Shown: piece by piece, positions 20,901 to 33,305 of the stretch
Numbering within the stretch: the first letter of the stretch is position 1
Layout: each line of letters begins with the position of its first letter
Assembly: GCA_964016885.1 (NCBI GenBank)
Contig: OZ024740.1
Location: 5,403,450 to 5,467,449 of the forward strand
DNA length: 64,000 bases
Direction of reading: 5' to 3'
Source of the DNA: Eledone cirrhosa
Taxonomy: Eukaryota; Mollusca; Cephalopoda; Octopoda; Eledonidae
The notes under the pieces: model-generated
Database searches by the model: none
Seen by the model: the letters and a program-made list of their open reading frames with translations, nothing else
What the model was told of the DNA's origin: nothing
Program-made: the position numbers and the translations under genes

Positions 20901-22489
20901 AGTGAAGGTATGGTGGTAGTGTTGGTGGTGTTGTTGGTAGTGGTGTGGTGGTTGTGGAGTAATGGTGGTAGTGCTGGTGGTGTTGTTGGTAGTGGTGTGG
21001 TGGTGGTGGAGGTATGGTGGTAGTGTTGGTGGTGTTGTTCGTAGTGGTGTGGTGGTAGTGGAGGTATGGTGGTAGTGTTGGTGGTGTTGTTGGTAGTGGT
21101 GTGGTGGTGGTGGAGGTATGGTGGTAGTGTTGGTGGTGTTGTTGGTAGTGGTGTGGTGGTAGTGGAGGTATGGTGGTAGTGTTGGTGGTGTTGTTGGTAG
21201 TGGTGTGGTGGTGGTGGAGGTATGGTGGTAGTGTTGGTGGTGTTGTTCGTAGTGGTGTGGTAGTGGTGGAGGTATGGTGGTAGTGTTGGTGGTGTTGTTG
21301 GTAGTGGTGTAGTGGTAGTGGAGGTATGGTGGTAGTGTTGGTGGTGTTGTTGGTAGTGGTGTGGTGGTGGTGGAGGTATGGTGGTAGTGTTGGTGGTGTT
21401 GTTGGTAGTGGTGTGGTGGTGGTGGAGGTATGGTGGTAGTGTTGGTGGTGTTGTTGGTAGTGGTGTGGTGGTGGTGGAGGTATTGTGGTAGTGTTGGTGG
21501 TGTTGTTGGTAGTGGTGTGGTGGTAGTGGAGGTATGGTGGTAGTGTTGGTGGTGTTGTTGGTAGTGGTGTGGTGGTGGTGGAGGTATGGTGGTAGTGCTG
21601 GTGGTGTTGTTGGTAGTGGTGTGGTGGTAGTGGAGGTATGGTGGTAGTGCTGGTGGTGTTGTTGGTAGTGGTGTGGTGGTAGTGGAGGTATGGTGGTAGT
21701 GTTGGTGGTGTTGTTGGTAGTGGTGTGGTGGTGGTGGAGGTATGGTGGTAGTGTTGGTGGTGTTGTTGTTGTTGGTAGTGGTGTGGTGGTGGTGGAGGTA
21801 TGGTGGTAGTGTTGGTGGTGTTGTTGGTAGTGGTGTGGTGGTGGTGGAGTAATGGTGGTAGTGCTGGTGGTGTTGTTGGTAGCGGTGTGGTGGAAGTATG
21901 GTGGTAGTGTTGGTGGTGTTGTTGGTAGTGGTGTGGTAGTGGTGGAGGTATGGTGGTAGTGTAGGTGGTGTTGTAGGTAGTGGTGTGGTGGTGGTGGAGG
22001 TATGGTGGTAGTGTTGGTGGTGTTGTTGGTAGTGGTGTGGTGGAAGTATGGTGGTAGTGTTGGTGGTGTTGTTGGTAGTGGTGTGGTGGTAGTGAAGGTA
22101 TGGTGGTAGTGTTGGTGGTTTTGTTGGTAGTGGTGTTGGTGGTGTTGTTGGTAGTGGTGTGGTGTTGGTGGAGGTATGGTGGTAGTGTTGTTGGTGTTGT
22201 TGGTAGTGGTGTTGGTGGTGTTGTTGGTAGTGGTGTGGTGTTGGTGGAGGTATGGTGGTAGTGTTGGTGGTGTTGTTGGTAGTGGTGTGGTGGTGGTGGA
22301 GTAATGGTGGTAGTGCTGGTGGTGTTGTTGGTAGTGGTGTGGTGGAAATATGGTGGTAGTGTTGGTGGTGTTGTTGGTAGTGGTGTGGTAGTGGTGGAGG
22401 TATGGTGGTAGTGTAGGTGGTGTTGTAGGTAGTGGTGTGCTGGTGGTGGAGGTATGGTGGTAGTGTTGGTGGTGTTGTTGGTAGTGGTG

Positions 22490-23760
22490 TGGTGGAAGTA
22501 TGGTGGTAGTGTTGGTGGTGTTGTTGGTAGTGGTGTGGTGGTAGTGAAGGTATGGTGGTAGTGTTGGTGGTGTTGTTGGTAGTGGTGTGGTGGAAGTATG
22601 GTGGTAGTGTTGGTGGTGTTGTTGGTAGTGGTGTGGTGTTGGTGGAGGTATGATGGTAGTGTTGGTGGTGTTGTTGGTAGTGGTGTGGTGGTAGTGGAGG
22701 TATGATGGTAGTGTTGGTGGTGTTGTTGGTAGTGGTGTGGTGTTGGTGGAGGTATGATGGTAGTGTTGGTGGTGTTGTTGGTAGTGGTGTGGTGGTGGTG
22801 GAGGTATAGTGGTAGTGTTGGTGGTGTTGTTGGTAGTGGTGTGGTGTTGGTGGAGGTATGGTGGTAGTGTTGGTGGTGTTGTTGTTGGTAGTGGTGTGGT
22901 GGTGGTGGAGGTATGGTGGTAGTGTTGGTGGTGTTGTTGGTAGTGGTGTGGTGGTGGTGGAGGTATGGTGGTAGTGTTGGTGGTGTTGTTGTTGTTGGTA
23001 GTGGTGTGGTGGTGGTGGAGGTATGGTGGTAGTGTTGGTGGTGTTGTTGGTAGTGGTGTGGTGGTTGTGGAGTAATGGTGGTAGTGTTGGTGGTGTTGTT
23101 GGTAGTGGTGTGGTGGTAGTGGAGGTATGGTGGTAGTGCTGGTGGTGTTGTTGGTAGTGGTGTGGTGGTGGTGGAGGTATGGTGATAGTGTTGGTGGTGT
23201 TGTTCGTAGTGGTGTGGTGGTAGTGGAGGTATGGTGGTAGTGTTGGTGGTGTTGTTGGTAGTGGTGTGGTGGTGGTGGAGGTATGGTGGTAGTGTTGGTG
23301 GTGTTGTTGGTAGTGGTGTGGTGGTGGTGGAGGTATGGTGGTAGTGTTGGTGGTGTTGTTGGTAGTGGTGTGGTGGTGGTGGAGGTATGGTGGTAGTGTT
23401 GGTGGTGTTGTTGGTAGTGGTGTGGTGGTAGTGGAGGTATGGTGGTAGTGTTGGTGGTGTTGTTGGTAGTGGTGTGGTGGTGGTGGAGGTATGGTGGTAG
23501 TGCTGGTGGTGTTGTTGGTAGTGGTGTGGTGGTAGTGGAGGTATGGTGGTAGTGCTGGTGGTGTTGTTGGTAGTGGTGTGGTGGTAGTGGAGGTATGGTG
23601 GTAGTGTTGGTGGTGTTGTTGGTAGTGGTGTGGTGGTGGTGGAGGTATGGTGGTAGTGTTGGTGGTGTTGTTGTTGTTGGTAGTGGTGTGGTGGTGGTGG
23701 AGGTATGGTGGTAGTGTTGGTGGTGTTGTTGGTAGTGGTGTGGTGGTGGTGGAGTAATGG
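22490..23760. repeat. Higher-order block A, copy 1
   Basis: Aligns with 25070-26392 at an offset of 2,580 bp, rising to 2,632 bp (one extra 52-bp unit) toward the end, with few substitutions. The rare variant GGTATAGTGG at 22804 corresponds to GGCATAGTGG at 25384. Confidence 0.85.
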
Positions 23761-25069
23761 TGGTAGTGCTGGTGGTGTTGTTGGTAGTGGTGTGGTAGTG
23801 GTGGAGGTATGGTGGTAGTGTAGGTGGTGTTGTAGGTAGTGGTGTGGTGGTGGTGGAGGTATGGTGGTAGTGTTGGTGGTGTTGTTGGTAGTGGTGTGGT
23901 GGAAGTATGGTGGTAGTGTTGGTGGTGTTGTTGGTAGTGGTGTGGTGGTAGTGAAGGTATGGTGGTAGTGTTGGTGGTGTTGTTGGTAGTGGTGTTGGTG
24001 GTGTTGTTGGTAGTGGTGTGGTGTTGGTGGAGGTATGGTGGTAGTGTTGGTGGTTTTGTTGGTAGTGGTGTTGGTGGTGTTGTTGGTAGTGGTGTGGTGT
24101 TGGTGGAGGTATGGTGGTAGTGTTGTTGGTGTTGTTGGTAGTGGTGTTGGTGGTGTTGTTGGTAGTGGTGTGGTGTTGGTGGAGATATGGTGGTAGTGTT
24201 GGTGGTTTTGTTGGTAGTGGTGTTGGTGGTGTTGTTGGTAGTGGTGTGGTGTTGGTGGAGGTATGGTGGTAGTGTTGGTGGTGTTGTTGGTAGTGGTGTG
24301 GTAGTGGTGGAGGTATGGTGGTAGTGTAGGTGGTGTTGTAGGTAGTGGTGTGGTGGTGGTGGAGGTATGGTGGTAGTGTTGGTGGTGTTGTTGGTAGTGG
24401 TGTGGTGGAAGTATGGTGGTAGTGTTGGTGGTGTTGTTGGTAGTGGTGTGGTGGTAGTGAAGGTATGGTGGTAGTGTTGGTGGTGTTGTTGGTAGTGGTG
24501 TTGGTGGTGTTGTTGGTAGTGGTGTGGTGTTGGTGGAGGTATGGTGGTAGTGTTGGTGGTTTTGTTGGTAGTGGTGTTGGTGGTGTTGTTGGTAGTGGTG
24601 TGGTGTTGGTGGAGGTATGGTGGTAGTGTTGTTGGTGTTGTTGGTAGTGGTGTTGGTGGTGTTGTTGGTAGTGGTGTGGTGTTGGTGGAGATATGGTGGT
24701 AGTGTTGGTGGTTTTGTTGGTAGTGGTGTTGGTGGTGTTGTTGGTAGTGGTGTGGTGTTGGTGGAGGTATGGTGGTAGTGTTGGTGGTGTTGTTGGTAGT
24801 GGTGTGGTGGTGGTGGAGGTATGGTGATAGTGATGGTGGTGTTGTTGGTAGTAGTGTGGTGGTGGTGGAGTAATGGTGGTAGTGTTGGTGGTGTTGTTGG
24901 TAGTGGTGTGGTAGTGGTGGAGGTAGGTGGTAGCGTTGGTGGTGTTGTTGGTAGTGGTGTGGTGGTAGTTGTGGTATGGTGGTAGTGTTGGTGGTGTTGT
25001 TGGTAGTGGTATGGTAGTGGTGGAGGTATGGTGGTAGTGTTGGTTGTGTTGTTGGTAGTGGTGTGGTAG

Positions 25070-26392
25070 TGGTGGAGGTATGGTGGTAGTGTTGGTGGTG
25101 TTGTTGGTAGTGGTGTGGTGGTAGTGAAGGTATGGTGGTAGTGTTGGTGGTGTTGTTGGTAGTGGTGTGGTGGAAGTATGGTGGTAGTGTTGGTGGTGTT
25201 GTTGGTAGTGGTGTGGTGTTGGTGGAGGTATGATGGTAGTGTTGGTGGTGTTGTTGGTAGTGGTGTGGTGGTAGTGGAGGTATGGTGGTAGTGTTGGTGG
25301 TGTTGTTGGTAGTGGTGTGGTGTTGGTGGAGGTATGATGGTAGTGTTGGTGGTGTTGTTGGTAGTGGTGTGGTGGTGGTGGAGGCATAGTGGTAGTGTTG
25401 GTGGTGTTGTTGGTAGTGGTGTGGTGTTGGTGGAGGTATGGTGGTAGTGTTGGTGGTGTTGTTGTTGGTAGTGGTGTGGTGGTGGTGGAGGTATGGTGGT
25501 AGTGTTGGTGGTGTTGTTGGTAGTGGTGTGGTGGTGGTGGAGGTATGGTGGTAGTGTTGGTGGTGTTGTTGTTGTTGGTAGTGGTGTGGTGGTGGTGGAG
25601 GTATGGTGGTAGTGTTGGTGGTGTTGTTGGTAGTGGTGTGGTGGTTGTGGAGTAATGGTGGTAGTGTTGGTGGTGTTGTTGGTAGTGGTGTGGTGGTAGT
25701 GGAGGTATGGTGGTAGTGCTGGTGGTGTTGTTGGTAGTGGTGTGGTGGTGGTGGAGGTATGGTGGTAGTGTTGGTGGTGTTGTTCGTAGTGGTGTGGTGG
25801 TAGTGGAGGTATGGTGGTAGTGTTGGTGGTGTTGTTGGTAGTGGTGTGGTGGTAGTGGAGGTATGGTGGTAGTGTTGGTGGTGTTGTCGGTAGTGGTGTG
25901 GTGGTGGTGGAGGTATGGTGGTAGTGTTGGTGGTGTTGTTGGTAGTGGTGTGGTAGTGGTGGAGGTATGGTGGTAGTGTTGGTGGTGTTGTTGGTAGTGG
26001 TGTGGTGGTGGTGGAGGTATGGTGGTAGTGTTGGTGGTGTTGTTGGTAGTGGTGTGGTGGTAGTGGAGGTATGGTGGTAGTGTTGGTGGTGTTGTTGGTA
26101 GTGGTATGGTGGTGGTGGAGGTATGGTGGTAGTGCTGGTGGTGTTGTTGGTAGTGGTGTGGTGGTAGTGGAGGTATGGTGGTAGTGCTGGTGGTGTTGTT
26201 GGTAGTGGTGTGGTGGTAGTGGAGGTATGGTGGTAGTGTTGGTGGTGTTGTTGGTAGTGGTGTGGTGGTGGTGGAGGTATGGTGGTAGTGTTGGTGGTGT
26301 TGTTGTTGTTGGTAGTGGTGTGGTGGTGGTGGAGGTATGGTGGTAGTGTTGGTGGTGTTGTTGGTAGTGGTGTGGTGGTGGTGGAGTAATGG
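25070..26392. repeat. Higher-order block A, copy 2
   Basis: Second copy of the block at 22490-23760. Shared rare variants in the same order show duplication of a roughly 25-unit segment rather than independent drift. Confidence 0.85.
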
Positions 26393-29099
26393 TGGTAGTG
26401 CTGGTGGTGTTGTTGGTAGTGGTGTGGTGGAAATATGGTGGTAGTGTTGGTGGTGTTGTTGGTAGTGGTGTGGTAGTGGTGGAGGTATGGTGGTAGTGTA
26501 GGTGGTGTTGTAGGTAGTGGTGTGGTGGTGGTGGAGGTATGGTGGTAGTGTTGGTGGTGTTGTTGGTAGTGGTGTGGTGGAAGTATGGTGGTAGTGTTGG
26601 TGGTGTTGTTGGTAGTGGTGTGGTGGTAGTGAAGGTATGGTGGTAGTGTTGGTGGTTTTGTTGGTAGTGGTGTTGGTGGTGTTGTTGGTAGTGGTGTGGT
26701 GTTGGTGGAGGTATGGTGGTAGTGTTGGTGGTGTTGTTGGTAGTGGTGTGGTGTTGGTGGAGGTATGGTGGTAGTGTTGGTGGTGTTGTTGGTAGTGGTG
26801 TGGTGGTGGTGGAGGTATGGTGATAGTGTTGGTGGTGTTGTTGGTAGTAGTGTGGTGGTGGTGGAGTAATGGTGGTAGTGTTGGTGGTGTTGTTGGTAGT
26901 GGTGTGGTGGTAGTGGAGGTATGGTGGTAGTGTTGGTGGTGTTGTTGGTAGTGGTATGGTGGTAGTAGAGGTATGGTGGTAGTGTTGGTGGTGTTGTTGG
27001 TAGTGGTATGGTGGTAGTGGAGGTATGGTGGTAGTGTTGGTGGTGTTGTTGGTAGTGGTGTGGTGGTAGTGGAGGTATGGTGGTAGTGTTGGTGGTGTTG
27101 TTGGTAGTGGTGTGGTAGTGGTGGAGGTATGGTGGTAGTGCTGGTGGTGTTGTTGGTAGTGGTGTGGTGGTAGTGGAGGTATGGTGGTAATGTTGGTGGT
27201 GTTGTTGGTAGTGGTGTGGTGGAAGTATGGTGGTAGTGTTGGTGGTGTTGTTGGTAGTGGTGTGGTAGTGGTGGAGGTATGGTGGTAGTGTAGGTGGTGT
27301 TGTAGGTAGTGGTGTGGTGGTGGTGGAGGTATGGTGGTAGTGTTGGTGGTGTTGTTGGTAGTGGTGTGGTGGAAGTATGGTGGTAGTGTTGGTGGTGTTG
27401 TTGGTAGTGGTGTGGTGGTAGTGAAGGTATGGTGGTAGTGTTGGTGGTTTTGTTGGTAGTGGTGTTGGTGGTGTTGTTGGTAGTGGTGTGGTGTTGGTGG
27501 AGGTATGTTGGTAGTGTTGGTGCTGTTGTTGGTAGTGGTGTGGTGTTGGTGGAGGTATGGTGGTAGTGTTGGTGGTGTTGTTGGTAGTGGTGTGGTGGTG
27601 GTGGAGGTATGGTGGTAGTGTTGGTGGTGTTGTTGGTAGTAGTGTGGTGGTGGTGGAGTAATGGTGGTAGTGTTGGTGGTGTTGTTGGTAGTGGTGTGGT
27701 GGTAGTGGAGGTATGGTGGTAGTGTTGGTGGTGTTGTCGGTAGTGGTATGGTGGTAGTGGAGGTATGGTGGTAGTGTTGGTGGTGTTGTTGGTAGTGGTA
27801 TGGTGGTAGTGGAGGTATGGTGGTAGTGTTGGTGGTGTTGTTGGTAGTGGTGTGGTGGTAGTGGAGGTATGGTGGTAGTGTTGGTGGTGTTGTTGGTAGT
27901 GGTGTGGTAGTGGTGGAGGTATGGTGGTAGTGCTGGTGGTGTTGTTGGTAGTGGTGAGGTGGTAGTGGAGGTATGGTGGTAATGTTGGTGGTGTTGTTGG
28001 TAGTGGTGTGGTGGTGGTGGAGGTATGGTGGTAGTGTTGGTGGTGTTGTTGGTAGTGGTGTGGTGGTAGTGGAGGTATGGTGGTAGTGTTGGTGGTGTTG
28101 TTGGTAGTGGTATGGTGGTAGTGGAGGTATGGTGGTAGTGTTGGTGGTGTTGTTGGTAGTGGTGTGGTAGTGGTGGAGGTATGGTGGTAGTGCTGGTGGT
28201 GTTGTTGGTAGTGGTGTGGTGGTAGTGGAGGTATGGTGGTAGTGTTGGTGGTGTTGTTGGTAGTGGTGTGGTGGTGGTGGAGGTATGGTGGTAGTGTTGG
28301 TGGTGTTGTTGGTAGTGGTGTGGTGGTGGTGGAGGTATGGTGGTAGTGTTGGTGGTGTTGTTGCTAGTGGTGTGGTGGTAGTGAAGGTATGGTGGTAGTG
28401 TTGGTGGTTTTGTTGGTAGTGGTGTTGTGGTGGTGGAGGTATGGTGGTAGTGCTGGTGGTGTTGTTGGTAGTGGTGTGGTGGTAGTGGAGGTATGGTGGT
28501 AGTGTTGGTGGTGTTGTTGGTAGTGGTGTGGTGGTGGTGGAGGTATGGTGGTAGTGTTGGTGGTGTTGTTGGTAGTGGTGTGGTGGTAGTGGAGGTATGG
28601 TAGTAGTGTTGGTGGTGTTGTTGGTAGTGGTGTGGTGGTGGTGGAGGTATGGCGGTAGTGTTGGTGGTGTTGTTGGTAGTGAAGTGGTGGTGTGGTGTTG
28701 GTGGAGGTATGGTGGTAGTGTTGGTGGTGTTGTTGGTAGTGGTGTGGTGGTAGTGGAGGTATGGTGGTAGTGTTGGTGGTGTTGTTGGTAGTGGTGTGGT
28801 GGTGGTGGATGTATGGCGGTAGTGTTGGTGGTGTTGTTGGTAGTGGTATGGTGGTAGTGGAGGTATGGTGATAGTGTTGGTGGTGTTGTTGGTAGTGGTG
28901 TGGTGTTGGTGGAGGTATGGTGGTAGTGTTGGTGGTGTTGTTGGTAGTGGTGTGGTGGTAGTGGAGGTATGGTGGTAGTGTTGGTGGTGTTGTTGGTAGT
29001 GGTGTGGTGTTGGTGGAGGTATGGTGGTAGTGTTGGTGGTGTTGTTGGCAGTGGTGTGGTGGTAGTGGAGGTAAGGTGGTAGTGTTGGTGGTGTTGTTG

Positions 29100-29515
29100 G
29101 TAGTGGTGTGGTGGTGGGGGAGGTATGGCGGTAGTGTTGGTGGTGTTGTTGGTAGTGGTGTGGTGGTGTGGTGTTGGTGGAGGTATGGTGGTAATGTTGG
29201 TGGTGTTGTTGGTAGTGGTGTGGTAGTGGTGGAGGTATGGTGCTAGTGTTGGTGGTGTTGTTGGTAGTGGTGTGGTGGTGGGGGAGGTATGGCGGTAGTG
29301 TTGGTGGTGTTGTTGGTAGTGGTGTGGTGGTGTGGTGTTGGTGGAGGTATGGTGGTAATGTTGGTGGTGTTGTTGGTAGTGGTGTGGTAGTGGTGGAGGT
29401 ATGGTGCTAGTGTTGGTGGTGTTGTTGGTAGTGGTGTGGTGGTGGGGGAGGTATGGCGGTAGTGTTGGTGGTGTTGTTGGTAGTGGTGTGGTGGTGTGGT
29501 GTTGGTGGAGGTATG
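29100..29515. repeat. Higher-order block of about 167 bp, three copies
   Basis: The marker GGTGGGGGAGGTATGGCGG recurs near 29111, 29277 and 29443. It is each time followed by GTGGTGGTGTGGTGTTGG, and in the first two copies by a GGTGGTAATG form. Confidence 0.8.
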
Positions 29516-32342
29516 GTGGTAGTGTTGGTGGTGTTGTTGGTAGTGGTGTGGTAGTGGTGGAGGTATGGTGGTAGTGTTGGTGGTGTTGTTGGTAGTGGTG
29601 TGGTAGTGGTGGAGGTATGGTGGTAGTGTTGGTGGTGTTGTTGGTAGTGGTGTGGTGCTGGTGGAGGTATGGTGGTAGTGTTGGTGGTGTTGTTGGTAGT
29701 GGTGTGGTAGTGTTGGAGGTATGGTGGTAGTGTTGGTGGTGATGTTGGTAGTGGTGTGGTGGTGGTGGAGGTATGGTGGTAGTGTTGGTGGTGTTGTTGG
29801 TAGTGGTGTGGTAGTGGTGGAGGTATGGTGGTAGTGTTGGTGGTGTTGTTGGTAGTGGTGTGGTAGTGGTGGATGTATGGTGGTAGTGTTGGTGGTGTTG
29901 TTGGTAGTGGTGTGGTGGTGGTGGAGGTATGGTGGTAGTGTTGGTGGTGTTGTTGGTAGTGGTGTGGTAGTGGTGGAGGTATGGTGGTAGTGTTGGTGGT
30001 GTTGTTGTTGTTAGTAGTGGTGTGGTGGTGGTGGAGGTATGGTGGTAGTGTTGGTGGTGTTGTTGGTAGTGGTGTGGTGGTAGTGTTGGTGGTGTTGTTG
30101 GTAGTGGTGTGGTGGTGGTGGAGGTATGGTGGTAGTGTTGGTGGTGTTGTTGGTAGTGGTGTGGTGGTGGTGGAGGAATGGCGGTAGTGTTGGTGGTGTT
30201 GTTGGTAGTGGTGTGGTGGTAGTGTTGGTGGTGTTGTTGGTAGTGGTGTGGTGGTAGTGTTGGTGGTGTTGTTGGTAGTGGTGTGGTGGTGGTGGATGTA
30301 TGGTGGTAGTGTTGGTGGTGTTGTTGGTAGTGGTGTGGTGGTAGTGGAGGTATGGTGGTAGTGTTGGTGGTGTTGTTGGTAGTGGTGTGGTGGTAGTGGA
30401 GGTATGGTGGTAGTGTTGGTGGTGTTCTTGGTAGTGGTGTGGTGGTAGTGGAGGTATGGTGGTAGTGTTGGTAGTGTTGTTGGTAGTGGTGTGGTGGTGG
30501 TGGAGGTATGTTGGTAGTCTTGGTGGTGTTGTTGGTAGTGGTGTGGTAGTGGTGGAGGTATGGTGGTAGTGTTGGTGGTGTTGTTGGTAGTGGTGGGCTT
30601 ATGGTGGTAGTGTTGGTGGTGTTGTTGGTAGTGGTGTGGTAGTGGTGGAGGTATGGTCGTAGTGCTGGTGGTGTTGTTGGTAGTGGTGTGGTGGTGGTGG
30701 AGGTATGGTGGTAGTGTTGGTGGTGTTGTTGGTAGTGCTGCGGTGGTAGTGGAGGTATGGTGGTAGTGTTGGTGGTGTTGTTGGTAGTGGTGTGGTGGTA
30801 GTGTTGGTGGTGTTGTTGGTAGTGGTGTGGTGGTGGTGGAAGTATGGTGGTAGTGTTGGTGATGTTGTTGGTAGTGGTGTGGTGGTAGTGTTGGTGGTGT
30901 TGTAGGTAGTGGTGTGGTGGTGGTGGAGGTATGGTGGTAGTGTTGGTGGTGTTGTTGGTACTGGTGTGGTAGTGGTGGAGGTATGGTGGTAGTGTTGGTG
31001 GTGTTGTTGGTAGTGGTGTGGTGGTGGTGGAGGTATGGTGGTAGTGTTGGTGGTGTTGTTGGTAGTGGTGTGGTAGTGGTGGAGGTATGGTGGTAGTGTT
31101 GGTGGTGTTGTTGGTAGTGGTGTGGTGGTGGTGGAGGTATGGTGGTAGTGTTGGTGGTGTTGTTGGAAGTGGTGTGGTAGTGGTGGAGGTATGGTGGTAG
31201 TGTTGGTGGTGTTGTTGGTAGTGGTGTGGTAGTGGTGGAGGTATGGTGGTAGTGTTGGTGGTGATGTTGGTCGTGGTGTGGTCGTGGTGGAGGTATGGTG
31301 GTAGTGTTGGTGGTGTTGTTGGTAGTGGTGTGGTAGTGGTGGAGGTATGGTGGTAGTGTTGGTGGTGTTGTTGTTGTTGGTAGTGGTGTGGTGGTGGTGG
31401 AGGTATGGTGGTAGTGTTGGTGGTGTTGTTGGTAGTGGTGTGGTGGTAGTGTTGGTGGTGTTGTTGGTAGTGGTGTGGTGGTGGTGGAGGTATGGTGGTA
31501 GTGTTGGTGGTGTTGTTGGTAGTGGTGTGGTGGTGGTGGAGGTATGGTGGTAGTGTTGGTGGTGTTGTAGGTAGTGGTGTGGTGGTGGTGGAGGTATGGT
31601 GGTAGTGTTGGTGGTGTTGTTGGTAGTGGTGTGGTGGTAGTGTTGGTGGTGTTGTTGGTAGTGGTGTGGTAGTGGTGGAGGTATGGTGGTAGTGTTGGTG
31701 GTGTTGTTGGTAGTGGTGTGGTAGTGGTGGAGGTATGGTGGTAGTGTTGGTAGTGTTGTTGGTAGTGGTGTGGTGGTGGTGGAGGTATGGTGGTAGTGTT
31801 GGTGGTGTTGTTGATAGTGGTGTGGTAGTGGTGGAGGTATGGTGGTAGTGTTGGTGGTGTTGTTGGTAGTGGTGTGGTGGTGGTGGAGGTATGGTGGTAG
31901 TGTTGGTGGTGTTGTTGGTAGTGGTGTGGTGGTAGTGTTGGTGGTGTTGTTGGTAGTGGTGTGGTGGTGGTGGAGGTATGGTGGTAGTGTTGGTGGTGTT
32001 GTTGGTAGTGGTGTGGTGTTGGTGGAGGTATGGCGGTAGTGTTGGTGGTGTTGTTGGTAGTGGTGTGGTGGTGGTGGAGGTATGGTGGTAGTGTTGGTGG
32101 TGTTGTTGGTAGTGGTGTTGTGGTGGTGGAGGTATGGTGGTAGTGTTGGTGGTGTTGTTGGTAGTGGTGTGGTGTTGGTGGAGGTATGGCGGTAGTGTTG
32201 GTGGTGTTGTTCACAGTAGTGTTGATGTTGATGGTTTAGCAGCATAGTATATAAATGTTATTGAGACATGAGTAACATAATAATGATGTCAACAGCAGAA
32301 ATTAGAGATGAAATGTATGGTTATTTTTGTTGTAGGACAAAT

Positions 32343-32527
32343 AATTGTTTCTACTTTTTGGCACAAGGCCAGCAATTACCCAGTGCATTACTGGTACTTT
32401 ATTTTATCGACCCCATAAGGATGAAAGGCAAAGTCAACCTCAGCGAGATTTGAACTCAGATCGTAAAGGGACGTAACTACGCTGGAAAGCATGTCCGACC
32501 CTTTACCGATACTGCCAATTCACCGCC
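32343..32527 (-). mobile_element. tRNA-derived SINE
   Basis: Reverse orientation of the short SINE subfamily: GGCACAAGGCCAGCAATTAC, then TTTATCGACCCC, GGATTTGAACTC-like box B region (here GAGATTTGAACTC) and CCGATACTGCC at the head. It lies just outside the right end of the giant minisatellite. Confidence 0.92.
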
Positions 32528-32838
32528 CTTGTTGTAGCACAAATAATGTTGGTTAACTTGTATGGTTGAAGTTACACATAAAATGAGGTTAGAAAAGGGA
32601 ATGTGCCATTGTGCCAGGCCCAAGGAAGGCCGGCAGGCCAAAGTGCAAAATCTCACTGTCACATGTACGTGTTGCTGGTTCGAAGTTCCTCTGCGAGAGA
32701 GAGATTCTTCAAATCTTCGCGGGGATTTTCTCCCTCAGGGCGCGTCGGGATACATCCTCTTCTACTGGCGCTGATTGGCTGAGCTGAGCCAAATCACGCA
32801 CAGAGAATGTATGTGAGCCCGCGGAATGTAGGTCACTA
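32528..32838. other. Unclassified sequence
   Basis: A somewhat GC-richer segment (about 32600-32820), including TGGCGCTGATTGGCTGAGCTG. It could be an unknown interspersed repeat. No coding signature recognised. Confidence 0.4.
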
Positions 32839-33005
32839 CAATGGTGATAATATTGTTATTGTTGATAGGTGAGTTGGTGATGGTTGTGATAATGTTGTTG
32901 TTGATGTTAATGGTGATATATTTGGTGGTGGTGGAAGTCATAGTAGTGATGTTAGTGGTGATGATGATAGTAATGATGATGGGAGTAGTGGTGATCATCA
33001 GCATC
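32839..33005. repeat. Degenerate TGGTGATG-rich low-complexity tract
   Basis: Mixed GTTGTTGATG, GGTGATGATG and GTAATGATG steps without a fixed period. Confidence 0.75.
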
Positions 33006-33305
33006 AGCTTCATCTAAGACAGCAGTCACAAACCATGACTAATAGTTCTACTTTAACCTTTTACATACCAAACTGACTGAAACCAACCCTGCTTCTATAA
33101 CAGAATCTTATTTCTTTTGAAATGTTTATATTTACATAAAAACCTTCCCCTATAATTTATTGAAGAACCTTTGTTATGTTACAATCCTAGAATCAGCTGA
33201 ATAATGAGAAACTTCGTTATATTGCTAAATCTCCTCAAATCTGTCATTATTTTCCAAATTAATTGAACAGCTTCGGCAATGTCATTTGAAATATAGCAAC
33301 AAAAG
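33006..33305. other. Unclassified AT-rich sequence
   Basis: Nothing recognised. Confidence 0.5.

Larger units (their letters stand above)
17950..32215. repeat. Giant 52-bp G/T minisatellite (about 14.3 kb, roughly 270 units)
   Basis: The unit begins AGGTATGGTGGTAGTGTTGG, continues TGGTGTTGTTGGTAGTGG and closes with TGTGGTGGTGGTGG. Variants include loss of the GAGGTAT part, GTTGTTGTT gains, GTAGTGG for GGTGGTGG, and TGTTGG forms. Higher-order blocks occur. The plus strand is nearly C-free. The unit is 1 mod 3, so one minus-strand frame reads all three phases every 156 bp. None of them contains a stop, which explains open frames of up to 2,450 codons (18035-25387) made of His/Thr/Pro/Asn/Tyr. 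No gene is supported. Confidence 0.97.

Noticed and set aside
18035..25387. 2,450-codon open frame on the minus strand (His/Thr/Pro/Asn/Tyr-rich), and similar 935- and 548-codon frames to 32245
   Set aside because: They follow exactly from a stop-free 52-bp tandem unit read in rotating phase. No domain, no splice context, and all phases are equally open.
32562..32774. 70-codon frame with several Cys residues
   Set aside because: No family resemblance and no flanking splice sites. It probably lies within an unidentified repeat.
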